Positions 19,300 through 31,500 are shown, counted from the first letter of the stretch. The stretch is 64,000 bases of DNA from Hazenella coriacea (GCF_004341825.1 NZ_SMAG01000001.1:372001-436000), one strand, 5' to 3'. Made by a program: numbers and translations. Notes: a model not told the origin generated them from the letters alone.

Positions 19300-19695
19300 T
19301 TATTTACGGCGAATCCAAATGACGCTACCTTCATTTATTTTTTTACTAACCCATTTAATGACAAGGAGCTTCACCATTCCTCTAGTCCAAGGGAAAATCA
19401 TGAGAAATCCAATGACATCCGAAAAAAAACCAGGGGTGAGTAGCAAAAGACCACCAACTAAAATGAGAAGACCATCAATCAAAGTATCGCCAGGAGTTTC
19501 ACCATTACGCAGTTGAATCATCGCTAAACGATAAGTATGTAAACCTTCTCTTTTTGCTAAATATCCACCCAACACACCAGTAGCAAGAACAAGTAAAATG
19601 GTAGGACCTGCTCCGATCCAACCTCCTACAGTGATTAATCCCCATAGTTCAATTGTTGGTACCAAGATAATTAGCACGACTATTAGCCAAAACAT
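19300..19695 (-). CDS. fxsA: FxsA family membrane protein
   Basis: 131 residues, three to four membrane segments. The family pattern is clear: N-terminal VLIILVPTIELWGLITVG, then GVLGGYLAKREGLHTY, GETPGDTLIDGLLILVGGLLLLTPGF and DVIGFLMIFPWTRG. FxsA of E. coli affects phage F exclusion; its role here is unknown. It is 14 bases downstream of the thioesterase gene, same strand, as in Bacillus between citZ and pyk. Confidence 0.92.
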   Translation of the reverse strand: MFWLIVVLIILVPTIELWGLITVGGWIGAGPTILLVLATGVLGGYLAKREGLHTYRLAMIQLRNGETPGDTLIDGLLILVGGLLLLTPGFFSDVIGFLMIFPWTRGMVKLLVIKWVSKKINEGSVIWIRRK

Positions 19696-19709
19696 GGTAT
19701 CCCATCCTC

Positions 19710-20135
19710 TTATTTCAGAGTAACGAAACTTGCCAATCGCTCATATAATTCTGGAAAGTACTTCTTCATATTTGTTCGTTTCATCTCTTTAGAAACCCAC
19801 AAATGTTTGGTCAATCCAGTGGCAAGAAGAGTTTGATCATTGTTACGTACGACTTCATATTCAAAGTACATTTTGCTTCCAGAAAGCTCGCTTAGTTTGG
19901 TACGAACAAGCACTTCTTCGTCATATTTTGCAGGCGATCGGTATTTACACTGAGCTTCAACCACAGGTAATAACAAACCCTTATTTTCAAAGTCCTGGTA
20001 TGAATAGCCTTGTTGCCGAATAAAACCATTACGCCCCACTTCAAACCAGATCAAATAGTTACTATGATAGACAACTCCCATCTGGTCAGTTTCTTGATAT
20101 CTTACCCGTAAAGTTGTTTCATGATAATTAGACAT
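19710..20135 (-). CDS. YbgC/4HBT-type acyl-CoA thioesterase
   Basis: 141 residues. Hotdog fold with the 4-hydroxybenzoyl-CoA thioesterase signature RVRYQETDQMGVVYHSNYLIW; the Asp in ETDQMG is the catalytic acid of the family. Later VEAQCKYRSPAKYDEEV fits the long helix and strand. Likely hydrolyses acyl-CoA thioesters in the cytosol; substrate unknown. Starts with ATG behind GGAGG (12 bases, a little long) and is followed directly by fxsA. Confidence 0.88.
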   Translation of the reverse strand: MSNYHETTLRVRYQETDQMGVVYHSNYLIWFEVGRNGFIRQQGYSYQDFENKGLLLPVVEAQCKYRSPAKYDEEVLVRTKLSELSGSKMYFEYEVVRNNDQTLLATGLTKHLWVSKEMKRTNMKKYFPELYERLASFVTLK

Positions 20136-20286
20136 ATGAATCTGAATCCTCCACTAAATATTTCTTTAAGAGGTTGTTCATCCACCAGCAGGCAAAGAGC
20201 TACTGAATGTTCATCCTCATTTTCCGCATTAACTTCATGAAAAAATGGGCATTGACAGGAGAAACCACATTTCCACTCTTAAGTTT

Positions 20287-20295
20287 ATTATAGCA
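20287..20295 (-). promoter_or_regulatory. Extended -10 promoter of thioesterase-fxsA
   Basis: On the minus strand TGC-TATAAT about 150 bases before the thioesterase ATG; -35 poor. The gap 20136-20473 otherwise shows only short AT-rich sequence. Confidence 0.4.
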
Positions 20296-20473
20296 AATAA
20301 GACCTTTTGCTTAGAGTATACATATTTTAGAAGAAGTCCTCACATAATGTGAATAGCCAAACTCCTCGTCTCAAGGTAAAATAAAAGCAAATCAGATTAT
20401 CGGGTGATTTGTTGTTCTCAGGTTTCCCCATAATACTTCATGTAATCTCAATCTACACAAAGGAGGGTTCCCT

Positions 20474-20548
20474 ATGTCACTTCGAAAACGTAGACAGCGA
20501 AGAAAAAAATTGCGTTGGTGGATTTTCCCACGACTCGGACTGTTTTAA
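20474..20548 (+). CDS. 24-residue highly cationic small protein
   Basis: MSLRKRRQRRKKLRWWIFPR then LGLF and TAA. The ATG follows AAAGGAGGG by 6 bases, and the ORF is closed by its own strong terminator 32 bases later, so it is a complete expression unit on the strand opposite to its neighbours. Eleven of 24 residues are Arg or Lys, with an aromatic patch WW-F. A TTGTTG / TAATAC promoter with 16-base spacing is possible near 20408-20435. No family recognised; could be a nucleic-acid-binding or membrane-active peptide, or the mRNA may be a regulatory RNA. Confidence 0.6.
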   Translation: MSLRKRRQRRKKLRWWIFPRLGLF

Positions 20549-20579
20549 TTTTTCCCAACAATTTCATATATTGAGTAAA

Positions 20580-20615
20580 GGGTGCTGGAAAATATCGATC
20601 CAGCACCCTTTTTTC
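20580..20615 (+). terminator. Terminator of the small cationic ORF
   Basis: Nine-base stem GGGTGCTGG / CCAGCACCC with an 11-base loop followed by seven T on the plus strand; weak T-run on the minus strand. Confidence 0.9.
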
Positions 20616-20661
20616 TAATCGTTATAGAAATAATTATTCCTTTAGAGTATAAAAGCTAAAC

Positions 20662-22416
20662 CTACAGTACATTAGCCTTACCTGAGTAGATCTGACCCCG
20701 ACTGCTATCAATGGTAATCATCGTCTCACTTTTTAAGATGGACATGGCATTTTCTACTCCTACAATTACGGGAATTCCTAAGCTTACGCCCACTACTGCT
20801 GCATGAGAAGTAAGACCCGCTTCTTCAGTAATCACCGCTCCTGCTTGTTGGAAACAGTCGATCATATCTTTATCTGTGCGATGGGTGACAATGATTCCAC
20901 CTTCAACCATATTCTCACGAATTTCATCAGCAGTTAACCCCATAACAACGGGACCTGTGATCACTTTTTTTCCAATGCCTTGTCCTTCCGCAAGCGCTCC
21001 ACCAATCACATGTGCTTTTAATAAGTTAGTTGTTCCAGATTTCCCTACAGGGACACCTGCTGTAATAATCACTAGATCTCCTTGACTCACAAATTCATGA
21101 GCCATTGCAGTTGTAATTGCTATTTGGAACATTTCATCCGTCGTCTCGGCAACTGTACCTAGAACGGGATAAACCCCCCGAACAAGGCTTAACTTTCTCA
21201 TCACTGCCTCGTTGGGAGTGACAGCAATTATAGGAGCTTTAGGATGATACTTAGAGACCATACGGGCTGTAAATCCACTCTCGGTCGATGTCAAGATGGC
21301 TGAACAATCCATACTATGAGACATATAGACAACCGCTTGGCTAATGGAATCGGTAATACTTGCTCCAATCTCTCTTGCTTGTTGTTTCAAAAGCTCTCGG
21401 TAACGAAGAGCTGTTTCTGTCTGTAGAGCAATTCGGGACATGGTATGAACTGCTTCAACAGGATATTTACCCGCAGCGGTTTCTCCCGAGAGCATAATCG
21501 CATCTGTTCCATCCATAATCGCATTGGCTACATCACTCGCTTCCGCACGGGTGGGGCGTGGGTTTCGTTGCATCGAGTCCAACATCTGTGTTGCTGTAAT
21601 CACTGGTTTCCCCAATCGATTACACTTACGAATCATCTCTTTTTGCACAAGGGGGACTTCTTCAACAGGGATTTCTACACCAAGGTCACCACGAGCCACC
21701 ATCAGACCATCCGACACTTCTAAGATGGGCTCAACCTGTTCAATTCCCTCACGATTTTCAATTTTAGAGATGATATGGATGTCAGCTTGATTTTCTTCAA
21801 GAATTTTTCTTATATCCAATACATCTTGTGGCTTCCTTACGAATGAAGCAGCGATAAAGTCTACCTGTTGTTGAATGCCAAAGTGGATATCTTCAGCATC
21901 CTTTTCAGTAATGCCAGGTAGATTAATTTTTACTCCTGGTATATTGACTCCCTTACGGCTTTTAAGAGTTCCTCCATTGGCAATCGTACAGTAAATTTCA
22001 GTATCTTCCACGCGATCAACCGTTAATCCAATCAATCCATCATCAATCAAAATCGTTGAACCCGCATCAACATCATGAGGGAGTCCCTCATAACTCACAG
22101 AGATTCGATGACGATCTCCCTCGATAGGTTGAGTGGTTAAAATGATCTCGTCCCCTGTGACTAAATCAACCGAATCAATGCTTAACTCCCCTGTCCGGAT
22201 CTCAGGACCTTTTGTATCCAAAAGGATTGCAACTGTTTTCTCTTCCAAACGAGCTGCTTCTCGAATATTTTCGATTCGTTTTCCATGCTCTTCATGTGAA
22301 CCATGAGAAAAATTAAGCCTAGCTACATCCATTCCGTTTTGAATTAATTTTCTTAGAATTTCTATGTCTTCACTAGCTGGTCCAATTGTACAAACTATTT
22401 TTGTTTTTTGTAACAT
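20662..22416 (-). CDS. pyk: Pyruvate kinase
   Basis: 584 residues, the long Bacillus type. TIGPAS and [10 protein letters not shown] at the start, [12 protein letters not shown], catalytic Lys in [37 protein letters not shown], and [20 protein letters not shown]. Residues after about 475 form the extra PEP-utiliser-like domain with [13 protein letters not shown] (the swivelling-histidine motif) found in bacilli. It makes ATP and pyruvate from PEP. 24 bases after pfkA, one transcription unit. Confidence 0.97.
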   Translation of the reverse strand: MLQKTKIVCTIGPASEDIEILRKLIQNGMDVARLNFSHGSHEEHGKRIENIREAARLEEKTVAILLDTKGPEIRTGELSIDSVDLVTGDEIILTTQPIEGDRHRISVSYEGLPHDVDAGSTILIDDGLIGLTVDRVEDTEIYCTIANGGTLKSRKGVNIPGVKINLPGITEKDAEDIHFGIQQQVDFIAASFVRKPQDVLDIRKILEENQADIHIISKIENREGIEQVEPILEVSDGLMVARGDLGVEIPVEEVPLVQKEMIRKCNRLGKPVITATQMLDSMQRNPRPTRAEASDVANAIMDGTDAIMLSGETAAGKYPVEAVHTMSRIALQTETALRYRELLKQQAREIGASITDSISQAVVYMSHSMDCSAILTSTESGFTARMVSKYHPKAPIIAVTPNEAVMRKLSLVRGVYPVLGTVAETTDEMFQIAITTAMAHEFVSQGDLVIITAGVPVGKSGTTNLLKAHVIGGALAEGQGIGKKVITGPVVMGLTADEIRENMVEGGIIVTHRTDKDMIDCFQQAGAVITEEAGLTSHAAVVGVSLGIPVIVGVENAMSILKSETMITIDSSRGQIYSGKANVL

Positions 22417-22440
22417 CCGTTTTCCAAACCTCCAACTTGA

Positions 22441-23412
<972 letters not shown>

Positions 23413-23463
23413 TTATGAAGAGTAACCCAACCCATAGGGACAAAACACGTCCAATATGAACAA

Positions 23464-23490
23464 AAAGATAGAAACCGATGAGGCGGTTTC
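23464..23490 (-). terminator. Terminator between accA and pfkA
   Basis: GAAACCG / CGGTTTC stem (7 bp) followed on the minus strand by TATCTTTTTG. A modest terminator; partial read-through into pfkA-pyk is possible. Confidence 0.6.
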
Positions 23491-23566
23491 CAAAAAATCA
23501 TTGCATACAACTTTTTTCTTCTGTTTAAGCAAACTTTTGAACGATCGCCACTTATTTTATGCTGAT

Positions 23567-24535
23567 TTATACAAAAGCAGCAGTGGTATACTGCCCAATT
23601 TTAGCAAACTTTTTATAGCGGTCTTCAATTAATTCTTCAGGTGTTAGAGGTAACAGTTGATTTAAATGATCCACAATCGCCTTTTTAATCAGTGTTGATT
23701 GAAGTTGTGGATCACGATGGGCGCCACCTTTTGCTTCGTTAATGATTTGATCAACCACACCCAAGCTTTTTAAGTCAGCTGAAGTAATCTTAAGCGCTTC
23801 TGCAGCCTCCTGTGCTTTGGCAGCATCTCTCCATAAAATGGCTGCCGCTCCTTCTGGTGTGATTACTGAGTAGTAAGCATGCTCCAACATGAGTAACCGA
23901 TTTCCTACACTAATGGCCAGTGCACCCCCACTTCCACCTTCACCCGTCACCACACAAATGATTGGAACAGAAAAACCTGCCATTTCACGTAAGTTTCGAG
24001 CAATCGCTTCACTTTGACCCCGCTCTTCAGCCTCCACTCCAGGGTGAGCGCCTTGTGTATCAATGAAGCAGATAATGGGTCGCTGAAACTTATTTGCTTG
24101 TTGCATCAGACGAAGTGCTTTTCGATATCCTTCAGGATGAGGGAGTCCAAAGTTCCGTGCTATTTTGTCTTTAGTATCTTCTCCGCGCTCATGTCCAATC
24201 ACAGTTACGGGTCGACCATCTAGTTTGGCAATTCCCCCCACAATTGCGGGATCATCTCCATATAAACGATCTCCATGAAGCTCCATAAAGTCAGTAAAAA
24301 TCGTACGAATATAGTGCATAGTTGTAGGACGACTTAAATGCCGGGTAATTTGCACTTTTTGCCAAGTAGAAAGGTTCCCATAGATCTCTTCTTCCAAGCG
24401 AGCGGCTTTTGCTTCGAGAGTTGCAATTTCACTAGATAAGTCAATGGACTTTTCCTTGGTAAAAGCTCTAAGCTCATCAATTTTTTCACGTAATTCCATC
24501 AGCGGTTTTTCAAATGATAAATACCCGTTTTTCAC
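23567..24535 (-). CDS. accA: Acetyl-CoA carboxylase carboxyltransferase subunit alpha
   Basis: 322 residues. N-terminal coiled coil, then [43 protein letters not shown]-like region [12 protein letters not shown], and the oxyanion-hole glycines in [32 protein letters not shown] (split by memory). It transfers the carboxyl group from biotin to acetyl-CoA together with AccD. GTG start with GGGAGGG 8 bases upstream; 3 bases after the accD stop, so translationally coupled. Confidence 0.96.
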   Translation of the reverse strand: MKNGYLSFEKPLMELREKIDELRAFTKEKSIDLSSEIATLEAKAARLEEEIYGNLSTWQKVQITRHLSRPTTMHYIRTIFTDFMELHGDRLYGDDPAIVGGIAKLDGRPVTVIGHERGEDTKDKIARNFGLPHPEGYRKALRLMQQANKFQRPIICFIDTQGAHPGVEAEERGQSEAIARNLREMAGFSVPIICVVTGEGGSGGALAISVGNRLLMLEHAYYSVITPEGAAAILWRDAAKAQEAAEALKITSADLKSLGVVDQIINEAKGGAHRDPQLQSTLIKKAIVDHLNQLLPLTPEELIEDRYKKFAKIGQYTTAAFV

Positions 24536-24538
24536 TTT

Positions 24539-25393
24539 TTAGTCCCTCCCGTAAGCGTGAAACTCTAAAATCTGGATCAGCGTATCACGCAATTCGAGGC
24601 GTGGAACCACTTGATCAAGTTGTCCATGTTTCAGTAGAAACTCCGCTGTTTGAAAATCATCTGGAAGCTTTTGGCGTACCGTTTGTTCAATCACTCGTCT
24701 ACCAGCAAATCCAATCAAAGCACCCGGTTCGGCAATATTAATATCCCCTAAAGAGGAAAAGCTGGCTGAAACACCACCCGTTGTTGGGTTAGTTAAAACC
24801 GATACAAATAAGACTTTGTTTCGATTCATTTTTTCCAGCGCTGCACTTGTCTTAGCCATTTGCATCAGTGAAAGAACCCCTTCTTGCATCCGTGCCCCGC
24901 CCGAAGCAGAAAAGAGAATAAAAGGATACTTTTTGGTGACAGCCTGTTCAGCTGCTCGTGCGATTTTTTCACCGACCACTGAACCCATACTTCCCATACG
25001 GAATCGAGAGTCCATAACCCCGATCACAACAGGGTATCCTCCCATCGTTCCCTCTCCGGTCACTACAGCCTCTTTTAAGTTCGTTTTCCTTTTATCAGCT
25101 TCTAGTTTTTTCGTATAGTCAGGAAATTCCAAGGGATCAAGGGATATAAGTTCAGAATCATATTCAAAAAAATGATTCTGATCAACAAGTGATAGAATAC
25201 GCTCAGGCGCAGACATTGTATGATGATAACCACAAGATTTACATACCTTTAGGTTTTTCTCTAACTCTTTAGAGATACAAATGGTTCCACACTTTGGACA
25301 CTTTTGCATGATTCCTTCAGGAATATCCTTTTTAGCTTGTTCAGAAGGAATGGTTGCATACTTACGCTGTTTACGAAACAAATTCTTTAACAC
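24539..25393 (-). CDS. accD: Acetyl-CoA carboxylase carboxyltransferase subunit beta
   Basis: 284 residues. N-terminal zinc ribbon C-P-K-C ... C-K-S-C (residues about 32-54), [13 protein letters not shown], and the carboxyltransferase core [20 protein letters not shown] followed by [18 protein letters not shown]. Partner of AccA in malonyl-CoA synthesis. GTG start. The 249 bases upstream contain no clear promoter; the gene may be read from the GntR/malic enzyme side as well. Confidence 0.96.
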   Translation of the reverse strand: MLKNLFRKQRKYATIPSEQAKKDIPEGIMQKCPKCGTICISKELEKNLKVCKSCGYHHTMSAPERILSLVDQNHFFEYDSELISLDPLEFPDYTKKLEADKRKTNLKEAVVTGEGTMGGYPVVIGVMDSRFRMGSMGSVVGEKIARAAEQAVTKKYPFILFSASGGARMQEGVLSLMQMAKTSAALEKMNRNKVLFVSVLTNPTTGGVSASFSSLGDINIAEPGALIGFAGRRVIEQTVRQKLPDDFQTAEFLLKHGQLDQVVPRLELRDTLIQILEFHAYGRD

Positions 25394-25642
25394 AATAACA
25401 CCCCATCCGAGTGCAATTGGATTGTGAACACAAGTCAGTTCAGTTCCAAGTGGTTATAGAGATTCCACATATTCAACTTCACTCTTGATGACTCGTCCAC
25501 AAATTACACTCTATTCTTTAAAAAGTCTAGTTATCCATTTATAGAGTTGTTCGTATGAGAAAAAGAAGAATGCAGTAAAAGATAAACGGATCTAGAGAGT
25601 TTCATTATGCATCAACCCATTGAGATGCAACTGTAGAAACAG

Positions 25643-26323
25643 TTATTTATGTAACAATCTATTTTCACATAGTCGTTCCATAACATCGATAGCCAACTGT
25701 CCTTCTTGATTTGAAACTGCTTCTACCAACTGCTCGTATAATCGAATCGTATCCTCACTAATCTTAACGATATTTTCATACCCTTCCGTTTCAATCGTTT
25801 TAACATAATGAACAATTGGATACCAAATGCGAGTTAATAAATAATTATTTGCCATTTTGATCAGAAGCGCATGAAATTCCTGTAAAGCTTTGTTGGGTTG
25901 AATTCCTTTGATAACCATTTGCTTCATTTCATCCAACAATTTTTTTAGTTCCATTAGCTCTTCTTCTTCTCTTCGTTGTACAGCTAGTTGAATAGAACCT
26001 ACTTCAAGAAGTTCACGCATCTCTAATAAATCTTGTCTAGACTTGATATCTCGTAGAATATACCCAGCGAGGAGATCTACAAGATGATTTTTATGATGTG
26101 GTTGTAAAAAAGTACCTTCTCCTCGTCTTGTCGTAATAATTCCTAATAGCTCAAGTGATCGAAGCACCTCACGAATGGATGAACGACCTGCCTGTAATCT
26201 CTCTGAAAGCTCTCTCTCTGAAGGGATTTTATCTCCAGGTCGCAAACCATCTTCTTCGATCAAACGATTAATTTTTCGCAAAAGAAATTGAAATTTGCTT
26301 GCACTGGCTTCCGTAACCGTCAC
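25643..26323 (-). CDS. GntR/FadR family transcriptional regulator
   Basis: 226 residues. Winged helix at 8-75 with GDKIPSERELSERLQAGRSSIREVLRSL (recognition helix region, split by memory) and TRRGEGTFL wing; the rest is an all-helical FCD ligand-binding domain. The GTG start follows AAGGTGGAGC. It lies 26 bases after the malic enzyme gene and before accD, so control of malate or fatty-acid metabolism is a reasonable inference, ligand unknown. Confidence 0.88.
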   Translation of the reverse strand: MTVTEASASKFQFLLRKINRLIEEDGLRPGDKIPSERELSERLQAGRSSIREVLRSLELLGIITTRRGEGTFLQPHHKNHLVDLLAGYILRDIKSRQDLLEMRELLEVGSIQLAVQRREEEELMELKKLLDEMKQMVIKGIQPNKALQEFHALLIKMANNYLLTRIWYPIVHYVKTIETEGYENIVKISEDTIRLYEQLVEAVSNQEGQLAIDVMERLCENRLLHK

Positions 26324-26349
26324 TGATTAGCTCCACCTTTATACGATCT

Positions 26350-27591
26350 TTAGGTTGTTGACACCGTAGATGTTAAGCGCATGGTTTTTTCATAAACCTC
26401 TTCAGGGCTAACATGGAGACGAGCTTCACCTGTTTCCATCGCAGACTTTGCCACTTCTGCGGCTACATGTGAAGCCACCCTTGGATCAAAAGGTGCTGGA
26501 ATAACATAATCTGGAGACAACTCATCTTCCTGAATAAGATTGGCGATCGCGTAAGTAGCAGCGATCTTCATTTCTTCATTAATCTGACGTGCTCGAACAT
26601 CAAGAGCTCCACGGAAGATCCCTGGAAACGCCAACACATTATTCACTTGATTGGGAAAATCAGAACGACCCGTTCCTACAACTTTTGCACCTGCTGCAAT
26701 GGCTTCTTCAGGCATAATCTCTGGAATAGGATTAGCCATAGCAAAGATAATTGGATCATTATTCATAGATTTTACCATCTGTGGAGTAACAGCTCCAGCG
26801 ACAGAAACACCAATAAATACATCTGCACCTTGAATCACATCAGCCAGTTCACCTTGAAGTCGATCCGGATTAGTAACTTGAGCGATTTTTTCTTTTACTG
26901 GATTCATTCCAAATTCGCGTCCTTCATAGATCGCCCCGCGGCTGTCGCACATAATCACATCACGAACCCCCATACGCATCAGGAGTTTGATGATAGCAAT
27001 TCCTGCCGCTCCCGCTCCACTAGCGACAACACGAATTTCCTCTAATTTTTTGCCTACTACTTTCAAAGCGTTAATTAAACCAGCTAAGGTAACAATAGCG
27101 GTCCCATGTTGGTCATCATGAAAAACGGGGATGTCTAGCTCTTGCTTCAGTCTCTCTTCGATCAAAAAACAGTTAGGCGCTGAGATATCTTCCAAATTAA
27201 TCCCACCAAATGTTGGGGAAAGTAATTTCACAGTCTCAACAACTTTGTCAATCTCACTCGTATCTAAACAGAGTGGAAAAGCATCCACTCCCGCAAATGC
27301 CTTAAACAAGACAGCTTTTCCTTCCATTACAGGCATCGCCGCATGAGGACCAATATTCCCTAATCCCAATACAGCTGTTCCATCAGAGATAACTCCTACG
27401 AGGTTTCCTTTCATCGTGTAATCATAGATCATATCTGGTTCAGAATAAATCTCACGACAAGGCTCAGCTACTCCTGGAGAGTAAGCCAAGCTAAGATCAT
27501 AAGGACTATTTACAGGTACTTTTGATTGTACCGTCAGTTTACCTTGATGATGACGATGCATATTCAAGGCCTCTTCGCGCATGGTTGACAA
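26350..27591 (-). CDS. ytsJ: NAD(P)-dependent malic enzyme (YtsJ type)
   Basis: 413 residues from TTG 27591, supported by AAGGAG 8 bases upstream and by the family N-terminus MREEALNMHRHHQGKL; the frame is open to 27648. SLAYSPGVAEPC, the catalytic Lys/Asp segments GLGNIGPHAAMPVMEGKAVLFKAFAGVDAFP (split by memory), FHDDQHGTAIV and the nucleotide fold VASGAGAAGIAI. Decarboxylates malate to pyruvate. Heads a likely unit with the GntR gene. Confidence 0.95.
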   Translation of the reverse strand: MSTMREEALNMHRHHQGKLTVQSKVPVNSPYDLSLAYSPGVAEPCREIYSEPDMIYDYTMKGNLVGVISDGTAVLGLGNIGPHAAMPVMEGKAVLFKAFAGVDAFPLCLDTSEIDKVVETVKLLSPTFGGINLEDISAPNCFLIEERLKQELDIPVFHDDQHGTAIVTLAGLINALKVVGKKLEEIRVVASGAGAAGIAIIKLLMRMGVRDVIMCDSRGAIYEGREFGMNPVKEKIAQVTNPDRLQGELADVIQGADVFIGVSVAGAVTPQMVKSMNNDPIIFAMANPIPEIMPEEAIAAGAKVVGTGRSDFPNQVNNVLAFPGIFRGALDVRARQINEEMKIAATYAIANLIQEDELSPDYVIPAPFDPRVASHVAAEVAKSAMETGEARLHVSPEEVYEKTMRLTSTVSTT

Positions 27592-27703
27592 GGATATCGC
27601 TCCTTTTTTGGCTTCTTCTCCAGTGGTCTGACCACCAATAGCTATCATTATACCAAAAAGGGGGCAGAGATGAAATTGAAATGTTCTCTCTCCCCAAAGA
27701 TCA

Positions 27704-27735
27704 ATAAAAAAATTCCCGTCACCTTTTTTGACGGG
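27704..27735 (-). terminator. Terminator of the YutG-like gene
   Basis: CCCGTCA / TGACGGG stem with a 7-base loop, followed on the minus strand by AATTTTTTT. Confidence 0.85.
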
Positions 27736-27763
27736 CTCCTATAAAGATGATGTTTATTGTATG

Positions 27764-28285
27764 TTATTGATCAGGATCTATCAATCGGTGGAGCTGTCGA
27801 TCTGCGATATAACGATCCGTATCAGGGTACTGGTGAGCGATTCGAGATGAAGCCGCCGCAGCGATTCCTGCAACAATATCGTCTAAAAAAACATGAATTA
27901 ATTGATCATGGTTATTTAGATCCTTCATAACTCCTAATTTACTTTTATCCAAATATCCAAAACTAGTTAAACCGATCGTTCCATACACATTGATAATACT
28001 TAAAGCCAGGATTTCATCAATTCCATATAGTGGCTCATCGATTTCCATCATCGTTTGTAGAGGCTCAGGAAGCTTTTTTTCTTCTGCTAATAGATCAAGA
28101 GAAACCCCAGTAATAATCGCATGTTGTACTTCTCTCTTTTTTAGAACCGCATGTACACTCTCTACACAGGTTTCCATTTTCAGGTCATGGTTATACGGCT
28201 TTTGTAATTGATATACGACTTCAGCCATCGACTCTATGCTGACCCCTCGCTGGGCTAGCAACTGGATCGAATGTAGATAAAACAA
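27764..28285 (-). CDS. YutG/PgpA-like phosphatidylglycerophosphatase A family protein
   Basis: 173 residues from TTG 28285 (AAGGAG 6 bases upstream). Matches the Bacillus YutG pattern: LLAQRGVSIESMAEVVYQLQ, ESVHAVLKKREVQHAIITG, EPLYGIDEILALSIINVYGTIGLTSFGYLDK (split by memory) and FLDDIVAGIAAAASSRIAH. PgpA dephosphorylates phosphatidylglycerol phosphate, but this shorter soluble branch has no membrane segments, so the reaction is uncertain. Monocistronic between copy C of the dispersed element and a terminator. Confidence 0.8.
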   Translation of the reverse strand: MFYLHSIQLLAQRGVSIESMAEVVYQLQKPYNHDLKMETCVESVHAVLKKREVQHAIITGVSLDLLAEEKKLPEPLQTMMEIDEPLYGIDEILALSIINVYGTIGLTSFGYLDKSKLGVMKDLNNHDQLIHVFLDDIVAGIAAAASSRIAHQYPDTDRYIADRQLHRLIDPDQ

Positions 28286-28399
28286 TTTGATCTCCTTCTT
28301 TCCATTCCTTCATCACAGTCTAGTAAAGTTCTTTGCTCTGTACTTTAAGCTTTTCTCAAAGCGAATCAATGACTGTTTCCAATGCTCAACGAACATACT

Positions 28400-28500
28400 C
28401 TATCCAAATCCCTTCGGGTCGTTATTTCTCTGCCCCACTCTCGTAACGTGTTCGCAAAATTCATTCGTCAGAGAAACATCTCCCCTCCTAAGTGGATGGA
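28400..28500 (-). repeat. Dispersed intergenic element, copy C
   Basis: In the minus-strand sense: AGGAGGGGAG, ATGTTTCTCTGACGAA, ATTTTGCGAA, ACGAGAGTGGG, CAGAGAAATAACGACCCG and AAGGGATTTGG. Lies between dnaE and the YutG-like gene, oriented with both. The rest of the 253-base gap shows nothing further. Confidence 0.75.
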
Positions 28501-28538
28501 ATGGAACAAAAATATTTTGACTAAGTGGAGTCACTTCA

Positions 28539-31500
28539 TCAAGTCTTTGTTTTAAAGCGAATTCCACCTGTTCCCACCATCTTTTCTAACTGCTTTAAAC
28601 ACTCTTCGGTGGGTTGAATCCCATATTTTTCTGTGGGTAAAGCTAATACTTGATGTGTTCGCTCATAATAAAGATAAACCAGTGTACTTCCTTTGTATGA
28701 CAATAAATATTTTTTTAACCCTTCTAAAACTGCTGGCGTTTCTTTGTCGGGGGGAATTCGTATATAAGCAACTTGTTGATCCATATTCGATCTAAATGAC
28801 TTGGGAGGAGCCTTGATCGGCAGTTGCGATAACTCAATGACTTCATCAACAATCAGCTTGATCCCATCCTCATGATGGTTGACATGCCCTTTCATCCAAA
28901 CAGGGGTATCCATGTGTAAAAGTGTTCTGACCCGAGCGTAAACCTTTGGAAATATAACCACTTCTAACAAACTGGTCTGGTCTTCTATTTCCGCAAATGC
29001 CATAGGATCTCCTTTTTTTGTTTGAATCGCTTTTACACGAGTAATAACCCCTGCTAACGAAACAGTTTCACGCTCTCGTAGCTCTTCCAATTGGCCCAAT
29101 CGATGTGTTGTTTGCGATAAGATTACTTCACGGAATTCATCTAGCGGATGTCCAGAGATATAGATCCCCAATAAATCTTTTTCAAGCTCCAGTTTTTCTT
29201 TTTGCGTGTAAGGACTAACTGGGATCAGATCAAGCTCCTCATCCAGATCGAGTGAAGAATCTAGTGCCAGATGGAGTTGGTGACGGGAAGTGAAACGATG
29301 CTGCGAAGTAACTCTCTCTAATACTTCATCTAATACAGCTAGTAACTGTGTTCGATGACCGGGTAAAGAATCCAAAGCCCCACATTGAATCAAAGATTCC
29401 AAAACTCGTCGATGGCAAAGTCTCAGATCGATCCGCTGACAAAAATCAAGGAGGTCTTGAAATTCCCCCTCTCGTCTTGCTAACAAGATTGATTGGATCG
29501 CTGAGGTACCTACATTTTTGATAGCAGCCAAGCCGAAGCGAATCGCACTATCATCCACCGTAAAGTTCATCTCACTCCGTTGGATATTGGGAGGTAAAAT
29601 GCGAATCCCCATCTGTTTCGCTTCTTCAACATACTCCGCTAACTTGTTTTGATTGCCTGTCACCGTTCCCAGCAATGCCGCCATGAATTCAAGAGGATAG
29701 TTAGCTTTTAAATAAGCCGTTTGATAAGCCAATACACCATAGGCAGCAGAATGACTCCGATTAAAGCCATAATCAGCAAATCGAACGATTAAATCATAGA
29801 TCTGGTGACCCATTCTTTCTTCATATCCTCGACGAATACAACCATTCACAAAGGCTTCACGCTGTTCAAGCAACAACTCTTTTTTCTTTTTGCCCACGGC
29901 TCGACGTAACAAGTCAGCTTCTCCTAAGCTAAAACCAGCCATCTTCGCAGCAATTTGCATAATTTGCTCTTGATATACAATAATTCCGTACGTATTTTTT
30001 AAGATCTCCTCTAAATCGGGATGAGGAAAGGATACTTTCTCTAAACCGTGTTTGGCCCGAATAAACCTAGGGATTTGTTCCATAGGACCGGGCCGGTACA
30101 ATGCTAACACAGCAATAATATCCTCAAATACAGACGGTTTAAGCTCTCGCAATACTCTTCGCATGCCAGCTGATTCCATCTGAAAAACGCCTGTTGTTTC
30201 TCCTTTACTCAATAAATCATATGTTTTGGCATCCTCATATGCATGCCCCTCAAATGAAACACGAAAACCTTTTCGCTGTTCAATCATCTGAATAGCTCGT
30301 TCAATCACCGTCAAGTTACGCAAACCGAGAAAGTCTGCTTTAAGAAGCCCAATCTCTTCTAATACTTCCATCGGATATTGGGTTAATGCGATTCCGCCAC
30401 TTCCTTCTTGTAGAGGAACGACATCCGTCAATGGCTCCTGTGAGATCACCACCCCAGCCGCATGCGTAGATGCATGACGAGGCATTCCTTCCACTTTGCG
30501 AACTGTTGTTAACAACTGAGCGAACTGCGGATGAGCTTCTAACTTCTTCAACTCTGGCTCCATTTCAAAAGCACGCTTCAATGTCATCCCCGGACTTGCG
30601 GGGATCATTTTAGCCACTCGATCAACATCCTTATAAGGAAGTCCCATCACCCGTCCCACATCACGAACTGCTGCTCGTGGAGCCATTGTTCCAAATGTAA
30701 TGATTTGGGCCACTCGATCTTCTCCATATTTTTCGCTCACATATTGAATCACTTCATCCCGACGCTCATAGTTGAAGTCGATATCTATATCTGGCATACT
30801 CACTCGCTCAGGGTTTAAAAAACGCTCAAATAACAAATGATATCGAATCGGGTCTACATCTGTAATTCGTAATACATAAGAGACTAAACTCCCAGCCGCA
30901 GACCCCCGTCCCGGTCCCACAGCAATACCTTGTTCATGAGCAAAACGGACAAAATCCCAAACAACAAGAAAATAATCGTTAAAACCCATACGATCAATCA
31001 CAGACAACTCATAATCCAAGCGTTGTTGTACTTCCTCTGTGAGGACTCCATACCGTTTTGTAGCTCCCTTCTGACACTGTTCCCGTAAATAGGTCTCAGA
31101 AGTGTAACCATCCGGCACTGGAAAATACGGGAGTAAACGTCCTCCCAATGGAAGATCTACCTGACATCGTTCAGCAATCTTAACTGTATTGGCAAGAGCC
31201 TCAGGCACATAGGCAAACTGAGCATTCATCTCCTCAATCGATTTCAGGTAAAACTGATCACTATCAAAGCGAAGCCGATGATCATCAGACAGCTTTTGAC
31301 CAGTTCCAATACATAGGAGACAATCGTGAACCTCATGATCGGATGACTCTGTATAATGAACATCATTCGTTGCAATAAGTGGAATATCCATCTCTTGAGA
31401 CCAAGCAACTAATTGTCGATTCACCTTCTGTTGTTCCTGAAGTTGATGGTCTTGCAACTCAAAGAAAAAATGGTCTTTCCCAAATATATCAATATATTCC

